From the NCBI RefSeq assembly GCF_004168625.1, contig NZ_SDWW01000008.1, positions 1 to 64,000 on the forward strand: 64,000 nt of DNA, read 5' to 3'. The position numbers and the translations under genes are program-made. Positions 31,901 to 39,726 of the stretch are shown piece after piece; the stretch's first letter is position 1; each line of letters opens with the position of its first letter. Source of the DNA: Pengzhenrongella frigida (GTDB lineage: Bacteria; Actinomycetota; Actinomycetes; Actinomycetales; Cellulomonadaceae). Below the pieces are notes generated by a model. That model did not search any database and had not been told where the DNA came from. It saw only the letters and a list, made by a program, of their open reading frames with translations.

Positions 31901-32604
31901 GCCCGACCGAGATCGAGATCGAGATGACCGAACCGAGCTCGCCGTCGGCGACCGGATCGACGAAGGCCGCCGACGGCGCCCGCGACGTCCTCTTCGAGGG
32001 GGACGAGGGGCTGCTGCCCGCGGAGGTCCGCAACACGCTGGCGCGGCTGCTCTCGACCCGCTTCGTGGACGGCGTCCGCAACCCGGCGTGGTGGGCCCGG
32101 GTGCAGCGGCACGAGGACATCTTGCGGTCGCGGCTCAACGACGTCTACCTCGAGCTGGTGCTGGATCGGCGGCACGAGGTCGCCTTCACCCAGCAGGTCG
32201 AGCTGGGCGAGGACGTGCCCGTCCTGCTCCGCAAGGACAAGCCGCTGTCGCTGCCGGCGGCGATCCTCCTGCTCCACCTGCGCCAGGAGTACGACCGGGG
32301 TGCGGTCGAGGGGCGTGACGTCGTGGTGGACCACGCCGACCTCCTGGATCACCTCGAGGTCTGGAAGAACGTCGACGACCAGAACCCGGCGACGTTCCGC
32401 AAACGGTGCGAGGCGGCCATCACCACGGTCCGCGAGAAGGGGATCCTCGTGCTGCTCACCGCCGAGCGCTACCGCATCTCCGGGGTCATCCACGCCCTGC
32501 TCACGGCGGAGAAGGTCGACGCGATGACCGCCGCGTTCGAGGAGATGGCCGAGAACGGCGCCGAACCGGCCGCGCGGGCCGCAGACCCCAGGGAGGACGA
32601 CTGA
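31897..32604 (+). CDS. jetB: JetB / MksE-like subunit (DUF4194)
   Basis: 235 residues from GTG 31897, overlapping the jetA stop. The core (about 35-215) matches the DUF4194 KITE-type winged-helix subunit: LARLLSTRFVDGVRNPAWWARVQRHEDILRSRL, a central LPAAILLLHLRQEYD helix and VREKGILVLL. The N-terminal 30 residues are acidic and disordered. It acts as a dimer on the JetA kleisin. One-base stop/start sharing (TGATG) couples it to jetC. Confidence 0.9.
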   Translation: MSPTEIEIEMTEPSSPSATGSTKAADGARDVLFEGDEGLLPAEVRNTLARLLSTRFVDGVRNPAWWARVQRHEDILRSRLNDVYLELVLDRRHEVAFTQQVELGEDVPVLLRKDKPLSLPAAILLLHLRQEYDRGAVEGRDVVVDHADLLDHLEVWKNVDDQNPATFRKRCEAAITTVREKGILVLLTAERYRISGVIHALLTAEKVDAMTAAFEEMAENGAEPAARAADPREDD

Positions 32605-35600
32605 TGGACCGGACGATGGAGGGCTTCGACCCCGCGCTCGCCCAGTTCCGGCTGGTGCGGATCCAGCTGGTCAACTGGGGGCCGTTCCACGGCTACCACT
32701 CGATCGAGATCCACCGCGACGGCACCCTGGTGACCGGACCGTCGGGCTCGGGCAAGTCCACCCTGCTGGACGCGATCTCGTGCGTGCTGATGGATCGCTC
32801 GGTGACCTTCAACGCCGCCGCGCACGACGACGGCGTGGGCAGCAAGGAGCGCACGTTCTACTCCTACGTCCGCGGCAAGAGCGGCGCCCGCCGGGACGCC
32901 AGCCGCGGCAGCAAGGCGATCTACCTGCGTGAGGGCGCGACCTGGAGCGGCGTCGCCCTCACCTGGGAGAACAAGGCCTCGGCGTCGGTCACGGGCTGCC
33001 GGGCGATGCAGATGTCCCGGGCGGCGACCGGCGACGGCGAGATCACCCACTCGCTGCTCGTCACCGAGCAGCCCTTCGACCTGCGCGCCCTCGAGACCGC
33101 GGCCACCCAGCACCTGCGCCAGGACGCCGTCCGCCGGGCGGTGCCGCACGCGTCGACGTTCGGCAACGAGTACGGGCGGTACATCGCCCGGCTCTCGACC
33201 CTGATCGGCATCCGCGGGCAGGACGGCGACAGCGCCAAGGCCATCCGCCTGCTGCACAAGGCCCAGTCGAGCAAGGGCGTGCACAACATCGACGAGACGT
33301 TCAAGCGGTTCGTGCTGGACGACTCGGTGGTGCTGGAGCGCAAGGACACGGCCGTCGAGCAGTTCCAGAGCCTGCGCAACGGCTACGACGACATGACCCG
33401 GGCCCGCGACCAGATCGGCGCGCTCGGCGACCTCCCCCAGCTGTGGGACACCTACCTGGCGGCCGGCGGGTCCGGTGTCGAGCTGCGCGGGCTGATCGAG
33501 ACCGACGAGCAGGTCACCCCGGTCGAGGCCTACGTCCTGCGCCTGCACAAGGATCTGCTGGCGGTCCGCGCCGCGCAGGAGCACGCCGAGCGTGGTCGGC
33601 AGAAGGCGCTGCACGCCACCGCGACGGCGGACTACGGACGGCTGGTGACCCAGCTCAAACAGCTCGAGCTGCGCCGCGACGAGCAGGGGGGCGCGACCCT
33701 CGATCGGCTCGACGCCGAACGCACCGCGCTGTCGGCCGAGCATGACCGAACCGCCGAGCGGGCGACGAGCACGGCAGCCGCGTGCTCGCTGCTCGGCGTG
33801 ACCCCACCCGGCAGCCCCCAGGCCCTCGCCGCCCTCCTCGGGCAGCGGCCGGCCGGCCCGAACGCGGACGATCCGTCGCTGCGCACCGCCCTGCACGCCA
33901 GCATCGCCACGCACAGCGAGACCGGCCGCCTGCTGGCCACCCGGCGCAGCGAGCTGCTCTCGTTCGCCTCCCGGCGCTCGAACATCCCCGTGCGCGCGCT
34001 CGAGCTGCGACGCCGGATCCTCGAGGGGACCGGCCTGTCCGAGGCGGACCTGCCGTTCGTCGGCGAGCTCATCGACGTGGCCCGCGGCGAGGACGAGTGG
34101 CGCCGGGCCGCCGAACGGCTGCTCGGCGGGTTCGGCCTCGGGCTCCTGGTGGCCCGCGGGTCGTACCCCCGGGTCGCGGAGTTCGTCGACACCCATGACC
34201 TCAAGGGCCGGGTGCGGTACACCCCGGTGGACACCGGGACCGCGCCCACGACGGCGCCTGCCGCCGCCGGGACGATGGCCGCCAAGATCGACGTCGCCGA
34301 GTCCCCCTTCGCTCCCTGGGTCGGGAACCAGCTGGTCCACCGCTTCTCGCACCAGTGCGTGCGGGAGGCCGGCGAGCTCGCCCGCCTCGCCCAGGCGGTC
34401 ACGCTCAACGGCCAGGTCAAGCACCGCAGCGGCACCCACGAGAAGGACGACCGGGACGACTCCCGCCGGGACCGGGTCATCGGGTTCGACAATGCCGCGA
34501 CGGTGGGCGAGCTCGAGCGGGAGATCTCCGCGCTGGAGCTGCGCCTCGCCGATCACGACGTCGCGGTCACGACGGCCGACGCGGCCCGCGACCTGGCCGC
34601 CCGGCGCCACGACGCCTGGGCCCGGCTCGCGGCGATCACGTGGGCCGAGATCGACGTCGCCGCCGCCGCAGCGCGGCTGACCAAGGTCGAGGCCGAACGG
34701 GAGCGGGTCGCGACCGGCGACGGGCTCGCGGGCATCGCGGACCAGCTCGCCTCGCTGACCGAGGCGCGCGACGAGGCGAACCACGTGGCCCGCACCGCCC
34801 TGGCCGCGAGCGGGGAGGCCGAGAAGCGGTGGTCCGCGCGGACGACCGAGGAGGACGCCGTGACCACCCGCCTCGACGCGGCGCCGGAGCTGAGCGTCGA
34901 CGAGACGCGACTGCTCGACGAGATCGCCCCGGGCTGCAACCCCCACCCGACGGTCGAGACGATCAGCGCGCTGCGCAAGGCCATGGTCCAGGCGGTCGAA
35001 GCGCGGCTGGCGACCGTCCGGCTCGCCGAGACCAACGCACGCGGCAAGATCCAGCTGATCCTGGCGGACTTTCTGCACCGCTGGCCCGACGAGGCCGGCG
35101 AGCTCTCGCCCGAGGTCGACTCGGCGCCGGAGTACCTCGACCGGCTGAAGTACCTGCGGGAGGACGACCTCCCCGGGGCGCTCGACGCCTGGCGTCGGTT
35201 GATGCACCGGATCAACCAGATGGGTCTGTCCTCGCTGATCCAGACCCTGCGCGACGAGCGGCACATGATCGACGACCGCATCACGCCCGTGAACGACGTG
35301 CTGCGCCACGTCCCGTTCGGGCACGACGGCTATCTGCAGATCTCGACCTCCGACGTCGAGCCACCGGCGTCCCGGGCCTTCAAGGCCGAGATCGACGCGA
35401 TCCTGGAGAACACCCTCGGGCAGGACCTCGACGACCAAGGGCTCGAGGAGCGGTTCCGCCGGATCCAGCGGCTCATGACCCGGCTCGACGGCACCGAGCC
35501 GGCGGACCGGGAGTGGCAGCGCGACGTCCTCGACGTCAAGCGGCACGTGCGCATCGCCGCCGAGGAGCACCGGCGCGGCGAGACCTCGGCGCGCGTCTAC

Positions 35601-35975
35601 GAGGGTGTCGGGGCGACCTCCGGTGGCGAGGGGCAGGAGCTCATCGCCGCGACGTTGGGCGCCGCGCTGCGCTACCAGCTCGGCGGCATCGAGGAGGTCC
35701 CGATCTTCGGGTCCGTCACGGTCGACGAGGGTTTCGTGAAGTCCGACCCCGACGTCACCCGCCGGGCGATCCGGGCGCTGCAGTCGTTCGGGTTCCAGCT
35801 GCTGATCGCAGCCCCGCTGGACAAGTACCAGTCGATGGAGCGCGAGTTCGGCTCGGCCTACCTGATCGAGTCGGACCCGAACCTCGGCCGCGCCCAGGCC
35901 AAGGGGTTCGCCATCGGGTTCGGCCCCGACCGCCCGGGGCACGAGCCGGCGGTGCGGACCACGGACCTGCCGTGA
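32604..35975 (+). CDS. jetC: JetC / MksB-like SMC-family ATPase
   Basis: 1123 residues, normal for JetC. The head is split across both ends. Walker A GPSGSGKST is at 45-53, signature TSGGEGQE has Ser1006, and Walker B VTVDEGF has Asp1041 and Glu1042, so ATP hydrolysis should be intact. Between them lie long coiled-coil arms (about 270-480 and 690-960) and a hinge-like region near 500-650. A GGGAGG site lies 7 bases before ATG. SMC-like loop extrusion on DNA is the expected activity. In Wadjet, JetD (Toprim-domain nuclease) follows jetC; here the next gene is a NUDIX hydrolase and no JetD frame exists nearby. Confidence 0.93.
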   Translation: MDRTMEGFDPALAQFRLVRIQLVNWGPFHGYHSIEIHRDGTLVTGPSGSGKSTLLDAISCVLMDRSVTFNAAAHDDGVGSKERTFYSYVRGKSGARRDASRGSKAIYLREGATWSGVALTWENKASASVTGCRAMQMSRAATGDGEITHSLLVTEQPFDLRALETAATQHLRQDAVRRAVPHASTFGNEYGRYIARLSTLIGIRGQDGDSAKAIRLLHKAQSSKGVHNIDETFKRFVLDDSVVLERKDTAVEQFQSLRNGYDDMTRARDQIGALGDLPQLWDTYLAAGGSGVELRGLIETDEQVTPVEAYVLRLHKDLLAVRAAQEHAERGRQKALHATATADYGRLVTQLKQLELRRDEQGGATLDRLDAERTALSAEHDRTAERATSTAAACSLLGVTPPGSPQALAALLGQRPAGPNADDPSLRTALHASIATHSETGRLLATRRSELLSFASRRSNIPVRALELRRRILEGTGLSEADLPFVGELIDVARGEDEWRRAAERLLGGFGLGLLVARGSYPRVAEFVDTHDLKGRVRYTPVDTGTAPTTAPAAAGTMAAKIDVAESPFAPWVGNQLVHRFSHQCVREAGELARLAQAVTLNGQVKHRSGTHEKDDRDDSRRDRVIGFDNAATVGELEREISALELRLADHDVAVTTADAARDLAARRHDAWARLAAITWAEIDVAAAAARLTKVEAERERVATGDGLAGIADQLASLTEARDEANHVARTALAASGEAEKRWSARTTEEDAVTTRLDAAPELSVDETRLLDEIAPGCNPHPTVETISALRKAMVQAVEARLATVRLAETNARGKIQLILADFLHRWPDEAGELSPEVDSAPEYLDRLKYLREDDLPGALDAWRRLMHRINQMGLSSLIQTLRDERHMIDDRITPVNDVLRHVPFGHDGYLQISTSDVEPPASRAFKAEIDAILENTLGQDLDDQGLEERFRRIQRLMTRLDGTEPADREWQRDVLDVKRHVRIAAEEHRRGETSARVYEGVGATSGGEGQELIAATLGAALRYQLGGIEEVPIFGSVTVDEGFVKSDPDVTRRAIRALQSFGFQLLIAAPLDKYQSMEREFGSAYLIESDPNLGRAQAKGFAIGFGPDRPGHEPAVRTTDLP

Positions 35976-36036
35976 CGCCCGATCCCGCCCCCGGCCGTCC
36001 CGGGTGGCGGGCGGCGGTTGTGGCAGAGTCCGCGTC

Positions 36037-36498
36037 GTGACTCGCTTCCAGGTCGTGCCCGCCGCCTATGTGGTCTTTCGCCGTGCGGGCACGTCCGGTG
36101 AGCAGGTGCTCCTGCAGCTGCGCCAGAACACCGGGTACCGGGACGGGTTCTGGGCGAGCGGGGCGGCGGGGCACGTCGAAGCGGGTGAATCGGTCCTGGC
36201 GGCAGCCCGCCGCGAGAGCCGCGAAGAGCTCGGCGTGACGGTCGAGATCGCGGACCTTCGTCCGCCGTGCGCCATGCACCGGACCGCCGGTCCCGGCTGG
36301 ATCGACGCCCGGGTCGACTTCTTCTTCGAGTGCCGGCGATGGACCGGCGAGCCCCGCCGGCTCGAGCCCGACAAGGCGGCCGACCTGCGCTGGTTCGATC
36401 TGGCGGCACTGCCCGAACCCGTCGTGCCCCACGAGCTGGTGGTGCTGGAGTCGTTGACCAGCGGCGGGGTCGCGCCGGTGGTGACGTTCGGCTTCTGA
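36037..36498 (+). CDS. NUDIX hydrolase, downstream of jetC
   Basis: 153 residues from GTG 36037. The Nudix box GHVEAGESVLAAARRESREELGV fits the canonical spacing G-x5-E-x7-RE-x-REE-x-G. A short domain with an early VPAAYVVFRRAG strand resembles small NUDIX enzymes that hydrolyse nucleotide or sugar-nucleotide diphosphates. It lies 61 bases after jetC on the same strand. The gap is GC-rich with hairpin potential (CCCGCC/GGCGGG), so co-transcription with jetABC is uncertain. Confidence 0.9.
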   Translation: MTRFQVVPAAYVVFRRAGTSGEQVLLQLRQNTGYRDGFWASGAAGHVEAGESVLAAARRESREELGVTVEIADLRPPCAMHRTAGPGWIDARVDFFFECRRWTGEPRRLEPDKAADLRWFDLAALPEPVVPHELVVLESLTSGGVAPVVTFGF

Positions 36499-36563
36499 CC
36501 GCCCGACCGCGGCCCGGAACCGGGACCTCGTCCTCTGGGTGGCACCCGGCTGCGGGGCGAGCA

Positions 36564-36595
36564 TGGAGTCTGCGCTGAGTGGAGTCTGCACTGAG
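36564..36595. repeat. two-copy 16-bp direct repeat before the CapA-like gene
   Basis: TGGAGTCTGCGCTGAG (36564-36579) and TGGAGTCTGCACTGAG (36580-36595), one mismatch, directly abutting. The second copy runs into the GAGGAGG ribosome-binding site, so duplication may have altered leader length only. Confidence 0.75.
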
Positions 36596-36605
36596 GAGGA
36601 CGCCC

Positions 36606-37592
36606 ATGCCGCAGACCACGCGACCGACGACCACGCTGGCCCTCGCGGGAGACACGATGCTCGGCCGCGGGGTCGCCGAGCACCTCGCCAGCGATCCGGT
36701 CCGGACCCTGTTCGGCGAGGAGCTGCTCGAGCTCGTGTCCTCGGCCGACGGGATGCTGCTCAACCTCGAATGCTGCCTGTCCGAGCGCGGGGAGCCGTGG
36801 CCCGACCGCGTCTTCCACTTCCGCGGGCCGTCGTCGGCCGTCGATGCGCTGACGCTGCTGGGCGTGCGCTGCGTCACGCTGGCGAACAACCACGCGCTCG
36901 ACTTCGGCCCGCAGGCGCTGCTCGACACGCTCTCGACCCTGCGCGCCGCAGGTATCGCCGTGGCCGGTGCAGGCGAGGACCAGGCGGCAGCGCGCACCCC
37001 GGCCCGGCTCCGCGTCGGCCCGCTGACGGTCACCGTGGTGTCCGTCACCGACCATCCCGCCGAGTACGCCGCCACCCCCGATCGCCCCGGGGTCGCGCAC
37101 GTCGACCTGCACGACGCCGTCCCCGCCTGGCTGACCGCGCAGGTCACCGAGCTGGCGGCCGCCGGCGCCGGGCCGGTGCTCGTCAGCCCGCACTGGGGGC
37201 CGAACCTGACCCGCGAACCACCGGCCTACGTCCGGCGCGCGGCCGCGACCCTGGTGGCCGCCGGCGCGACGCTGATCGCCGGGCACTCCGCCCACGTGTT
37301 CCACGGCGTCGGCGGTCGGGTGCTGTTCGACCTCGGCGACTTCCTCGACGACTACGCCGTCCACCCCGGGCTCCGCAACGACCTCGGCCTGCTGTGGCTG
37401 CTGACCTTCGACGACGCCGGGCTCCCCCGCAGCGCCGAGGCCGTGCCGCTGCGGTTGACCTTCAGCCGCACGACGCTCGCGCACGGCGAGGACGCGGGGT
37501 GGATCAGCCAACGCCTGCGTGCCGCCTGCCGGGCGCTCGGCACGGACGTGACCGACCGGGACGGGCGGCTCCGGGTGGAGCTCGAGCGGTAG
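36606..37592 (+). CDS. CapA-family metallophosphatase-fold protein
   Basis: 328 residues. The start at 36606 is set by GAGGAGG 5-6 bases upstream. CapA/PgsA-type motifs are present: LALAGDTMLGRG (metal-site Asp), LLNLECCLSERG, TLANNHALDFG (Asn-His pair), VSPHWGPNLTREP and GHSAHVFHG. No membrane anchor is present, unlike PgsA of poly-gamma-glutamate capsule systems, so a cytoplasmic phosphoesterase-like enzyme is more likely than capsule synthesis. It converges with the GH42 gene. Reaction unknown. Confidence 0.87.
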   Translation: MPQTTRPTTTLALAGDTMLGRGVAEHLASDPVRTLFGEELLELVSSADGMLLNLECCLSERGEPWPDRVFHFRGPSSAVDALTLLGVRCVTLANNHALDFGPQALLDTLSTLRAAGIAVAGAGEDQAAARTPARLRVGPLTVTVVSVTDHPAEYAATPDRPGVAHVDLHDAVPAWLTAQVTELAAAGAGPVLVSPHWGPNLTREPPAYVRRAAATLVAAGATLIAGHSAHVFHGVGGRVLFDLGDFLDDYAVHPGLRNDLGLLWLLTFDDAGLPRSAEAVPLRLTFSRTTLAHGEDAGWISQRLRAACRALGTDVTDRDGRLRVELER

Positions 37593-37605
37593 TCAACGCC
37601 CCTGC

Positions 37606-37650
37606 GTCACACCGAGCGCCGTCACACCGAGCGAAATCACACCGTTCGAC
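37606..37650. repeat. three-copy 15-bp tandem repeat between convergent genes
   Basis: GTCACACCGAGCGCC, GTCACACCGAGCGAA and ATCACACCGTTCGAC follow each other at 15-base spacing (37606, 37621, 37636). The last copy includes the stop and final codons of the GH42 gene, so the array seems to have grown from the gene end. Confidence 0.75.
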
Positions 37651-39694
37651 GCAGGACGGCGACCCCTCGTGGGGCCAGCCGGACGGGCGCGACACCGGAC
37701 CCGGTCGACGTCCCCCGTGCGCCGACCAGGACGTCGCCCTCGAGGTCAGGAACCTCGAGGTCCTCGGCGGTCCGGTTGACGAGGAACCAGAACTCGTCGG
37801 CACCACCGGTACGGATGGCGAGCTCCACCCGACCCCGCACGGCGGCGGGCAGCTCACTGGGGACCTCGGCACGCAGCAGGACGGACCGCAGCACCGGTCC
37901 CAGCCCGTCGGCACCGAGCCGGGTGGACACGTACGTCGCGACCCCCTGCCCGCAGGGACGGCTGGTGACGGCGGGCCGACCGGCGACCTCGCCGGTGAGG
38001 TAGCGGACGAGCACCTCGACGTCCTCGGCCACCACGTCGATCCGTTCGGTCCACATCGTTGCCCGGGTCAGGTTGTCGAGCTCGACCGACTCGTGGTCGA
38101 GCAACGGCGCGAACTCCTGGATCCGGATGCCGAGCAGCGAGCGGAGCGCGCCGGGGTAGCCGCCGAGCCACACGTGGTCGTGCTCGTCGACGATCCCGGA
38201 GAAGTAGGTGGCCACCAGGTGGCCGCCCTGGGTCACGTACGCGGTCAGCTCCTCGGCGAGCGCTGCGGTGACGACGTGCAGCACGGGTGCGATGACGACG
38301 TCGTAGCCTCCGAGGCGGGTGCCGGTGGGCACGACGTCGACGCGGACGCCCGCGCCCAGGAAGGCGGAGTACCAGTCCAGGGCCTCGGCCCGGTACCGCA
38401 ACCGGTCGCTCGGGTGGGAGTCCTGCTCGCACGCCCACCAGGACGGCCAGTCGAACAGGATCGCGGCCCGGGCCGGCCGCTGCCGCGATCCGACGACGGG
38501 GGCGAGGGCCTGCAGGGTGGAGCCGAGCCCCACGACGTCGCGGAAGACGTCGCTGTCGCGGCCCGCGTGCGGCACCATCGCCGAGTGGAACTTCTCCGCC
38601 CCCGCGGCGGACTGCCGCCACTGGAAGTAGCACACCGCGTCGGCGCCGTGCGCGACGTGGGTCAGCGAGTCCCGGAGCATCTCCCCGGGCTTCTTCGCGA
38701 CGTTGACGGGCTGCCAGTTGACCGCGCTGGTGGAGTGCTCCATCAGGAACCAGGGTCGGCCGCCGGCGAGCCGGCCGGTGAGGCTCGCGGAGAAGGACAG
38801 CTCGTCCAGGCTCTGCGGGCCCGGGAGCACGTAGTGGTCGTTCGAGACGAAGTCCACCTCGCCTGCCCAGTCGGCGTAGTCCATCCCCTTGGTCTCCCCC
38901 ATCACCATGAAGTTCGTGGTGACGGGCACCTCCGGGGTGAGCCGCCGCAGGAGGTCGCGCTCCGCGGTGAGGTGCTCCTTGAGGGCATCGGAGGAGAAGC
39001 GTTTGAAGTCCAGCTGCTGGGTCGGGTTGGGGTGGGCGGCGGCCAGGCGCGGGGGCAGGATCTCGTGCCAGTCGCCGTAGCGCTGGGACCAGAACGCGGT
39101 GCCCCACGCGTGGTTGAGGGCGTCGACGGTCGCGTACCGGTCCCGCAGCCACGCCCGGAAGGCCTGGGCGGCGTCGTCGGAGTAGTCGTAGAGGTTGTGG
39201 CAGCCGAGCTCGTTGGACACGTGCCAGGCCACCAGCGCGGGATGGTCGGCGTACCGGGTCCCGATCGCCTCGACGAGCGCGAGCGCGTGCCGACGGAACA
39301 CGGGCGACGTCGGACGCCAGTGCTGCCTGGCGCCGGGCCAGAGGGTCTCGCCGGTGCGCGTGACCGGCAGGATCTCCGGGTGCGCGGTCGTCAGCCACGG
39401 CGGCGGCGACGCGGTGGCGGTCGCCAGGTCGACGCCGATGCCGTTGGCGTGCAGCAGGTCCATCGCGTCGTCGAGCCAGGCGAAGTCCCACCGATCCTGG
39501 GCCGGCTGGATCCGCGCCCAGGAGAAGATCGCGAGCGAGACGACGTTGACCCCGGCCTCGCGCATCAGCGCCACGTCCTCGTCCCAGACCTCCCGAGGCC
39601 ACTGGTCCGGGTTGTAGTCGGCACCGTAGGCGAGCGCGGCGACGCTCCCGGCGGGGCTGCGCAGCCAGCGGTGACCGGCGTCGGGTACGAACAT
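37637..39694 (-). CDS. GH42 beta-galactosidase
   Basis: 685 residues from ATG 39694, with GAGGAG 6 bases upstream. Family 42 signatures: YGADYNPDQWPREVWDEDVALMREAGVN at the start, AWHVSNELGCHN with the acid/base Glu, and PWFLMEHSTSAVNW with the nucleophile Glu, followed by a trimerisation domain and a C-terminal beta domain. The family zinc-site Cys are not evident. No signal peptide: intracellular removal of terminal beta-galactose (or alpha-L-arabinose) from imported oligosaccharides. Last gene of the eight-gene operon, 32 bases after the acyltransferase fusion gene. Confidence 0.95.
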   Translation of the reverse strand: MFVPDAGHRWLRSPAGSVAALAYGADYNPDQWPREVWDEDVALMREAGVNVVSLAIFSWARIQPAQDRWDFAWLDDAMDLLHANGIGVDLATATASPPPWLTTAHPEILPVTRTGETLWPGARQHWRPTSPVFRRHALALVEAIGTRYADHPALVAWHVSNELGCHNLYDYSDDAAQAFRAWLRDRYATVDALNHAWGTAFWSQRYGDWHEILPPRLAAAHPNPTQQLDFKRFSSDALKEHLTAERDLLRRLTPEVPVTTNFMVMGETKGMDYADWAGEVDFVSNDHYVLPGPQSLDELSFSASLTGRLAGGRPWFLMEHSTSAVNWQPVNVAKKPGEMLRDSLTHVAHGADAVCYFQWRQSAAGAEKFHSAMVPHAGRDSDVFRDVVGLGSTLQALAPVVGSRQRPARAAILFDWPSWWACEQDSHPSDRLRYRAEALDWYSAFLGAGVRVDVVPTGTRLGGYDVVIAPVLHVVTAALAEELTAYVTQGGHLVATYFSGIVDEHDHVWLGGYPGALRSLLGIRIQEFAPLLDHESVELDNLTRATMWTERIDVVAEDVEVLVRYLTGEVAGRPAVTSRPCGQGVATYVSTRLGADGLGPVLRSVLLRAEVPSELPAAVRGRVELAIRTGGADEFWFLVNRTAEDLEVPDLEGDVLVGARGTSTGSGVAPVRLAPRGVAVLRRTV

Positions 39695-39726
39695 CTGGTG
39701 CTCCTCGAAGATGGTGGTGCGGACGG

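Noticed and set aside
32469-35942. 1157-codon minus-strand frame opposite jetC
   Set aside because: Shadow of jetC, which has intact SMC-type ATPase motifs in the other strand.
36037-36498. Gene after jetC considered as jetD
   Set aside because: It is 153 residues with a canonical Nudix box and has no Toprim or DUF2220 features.
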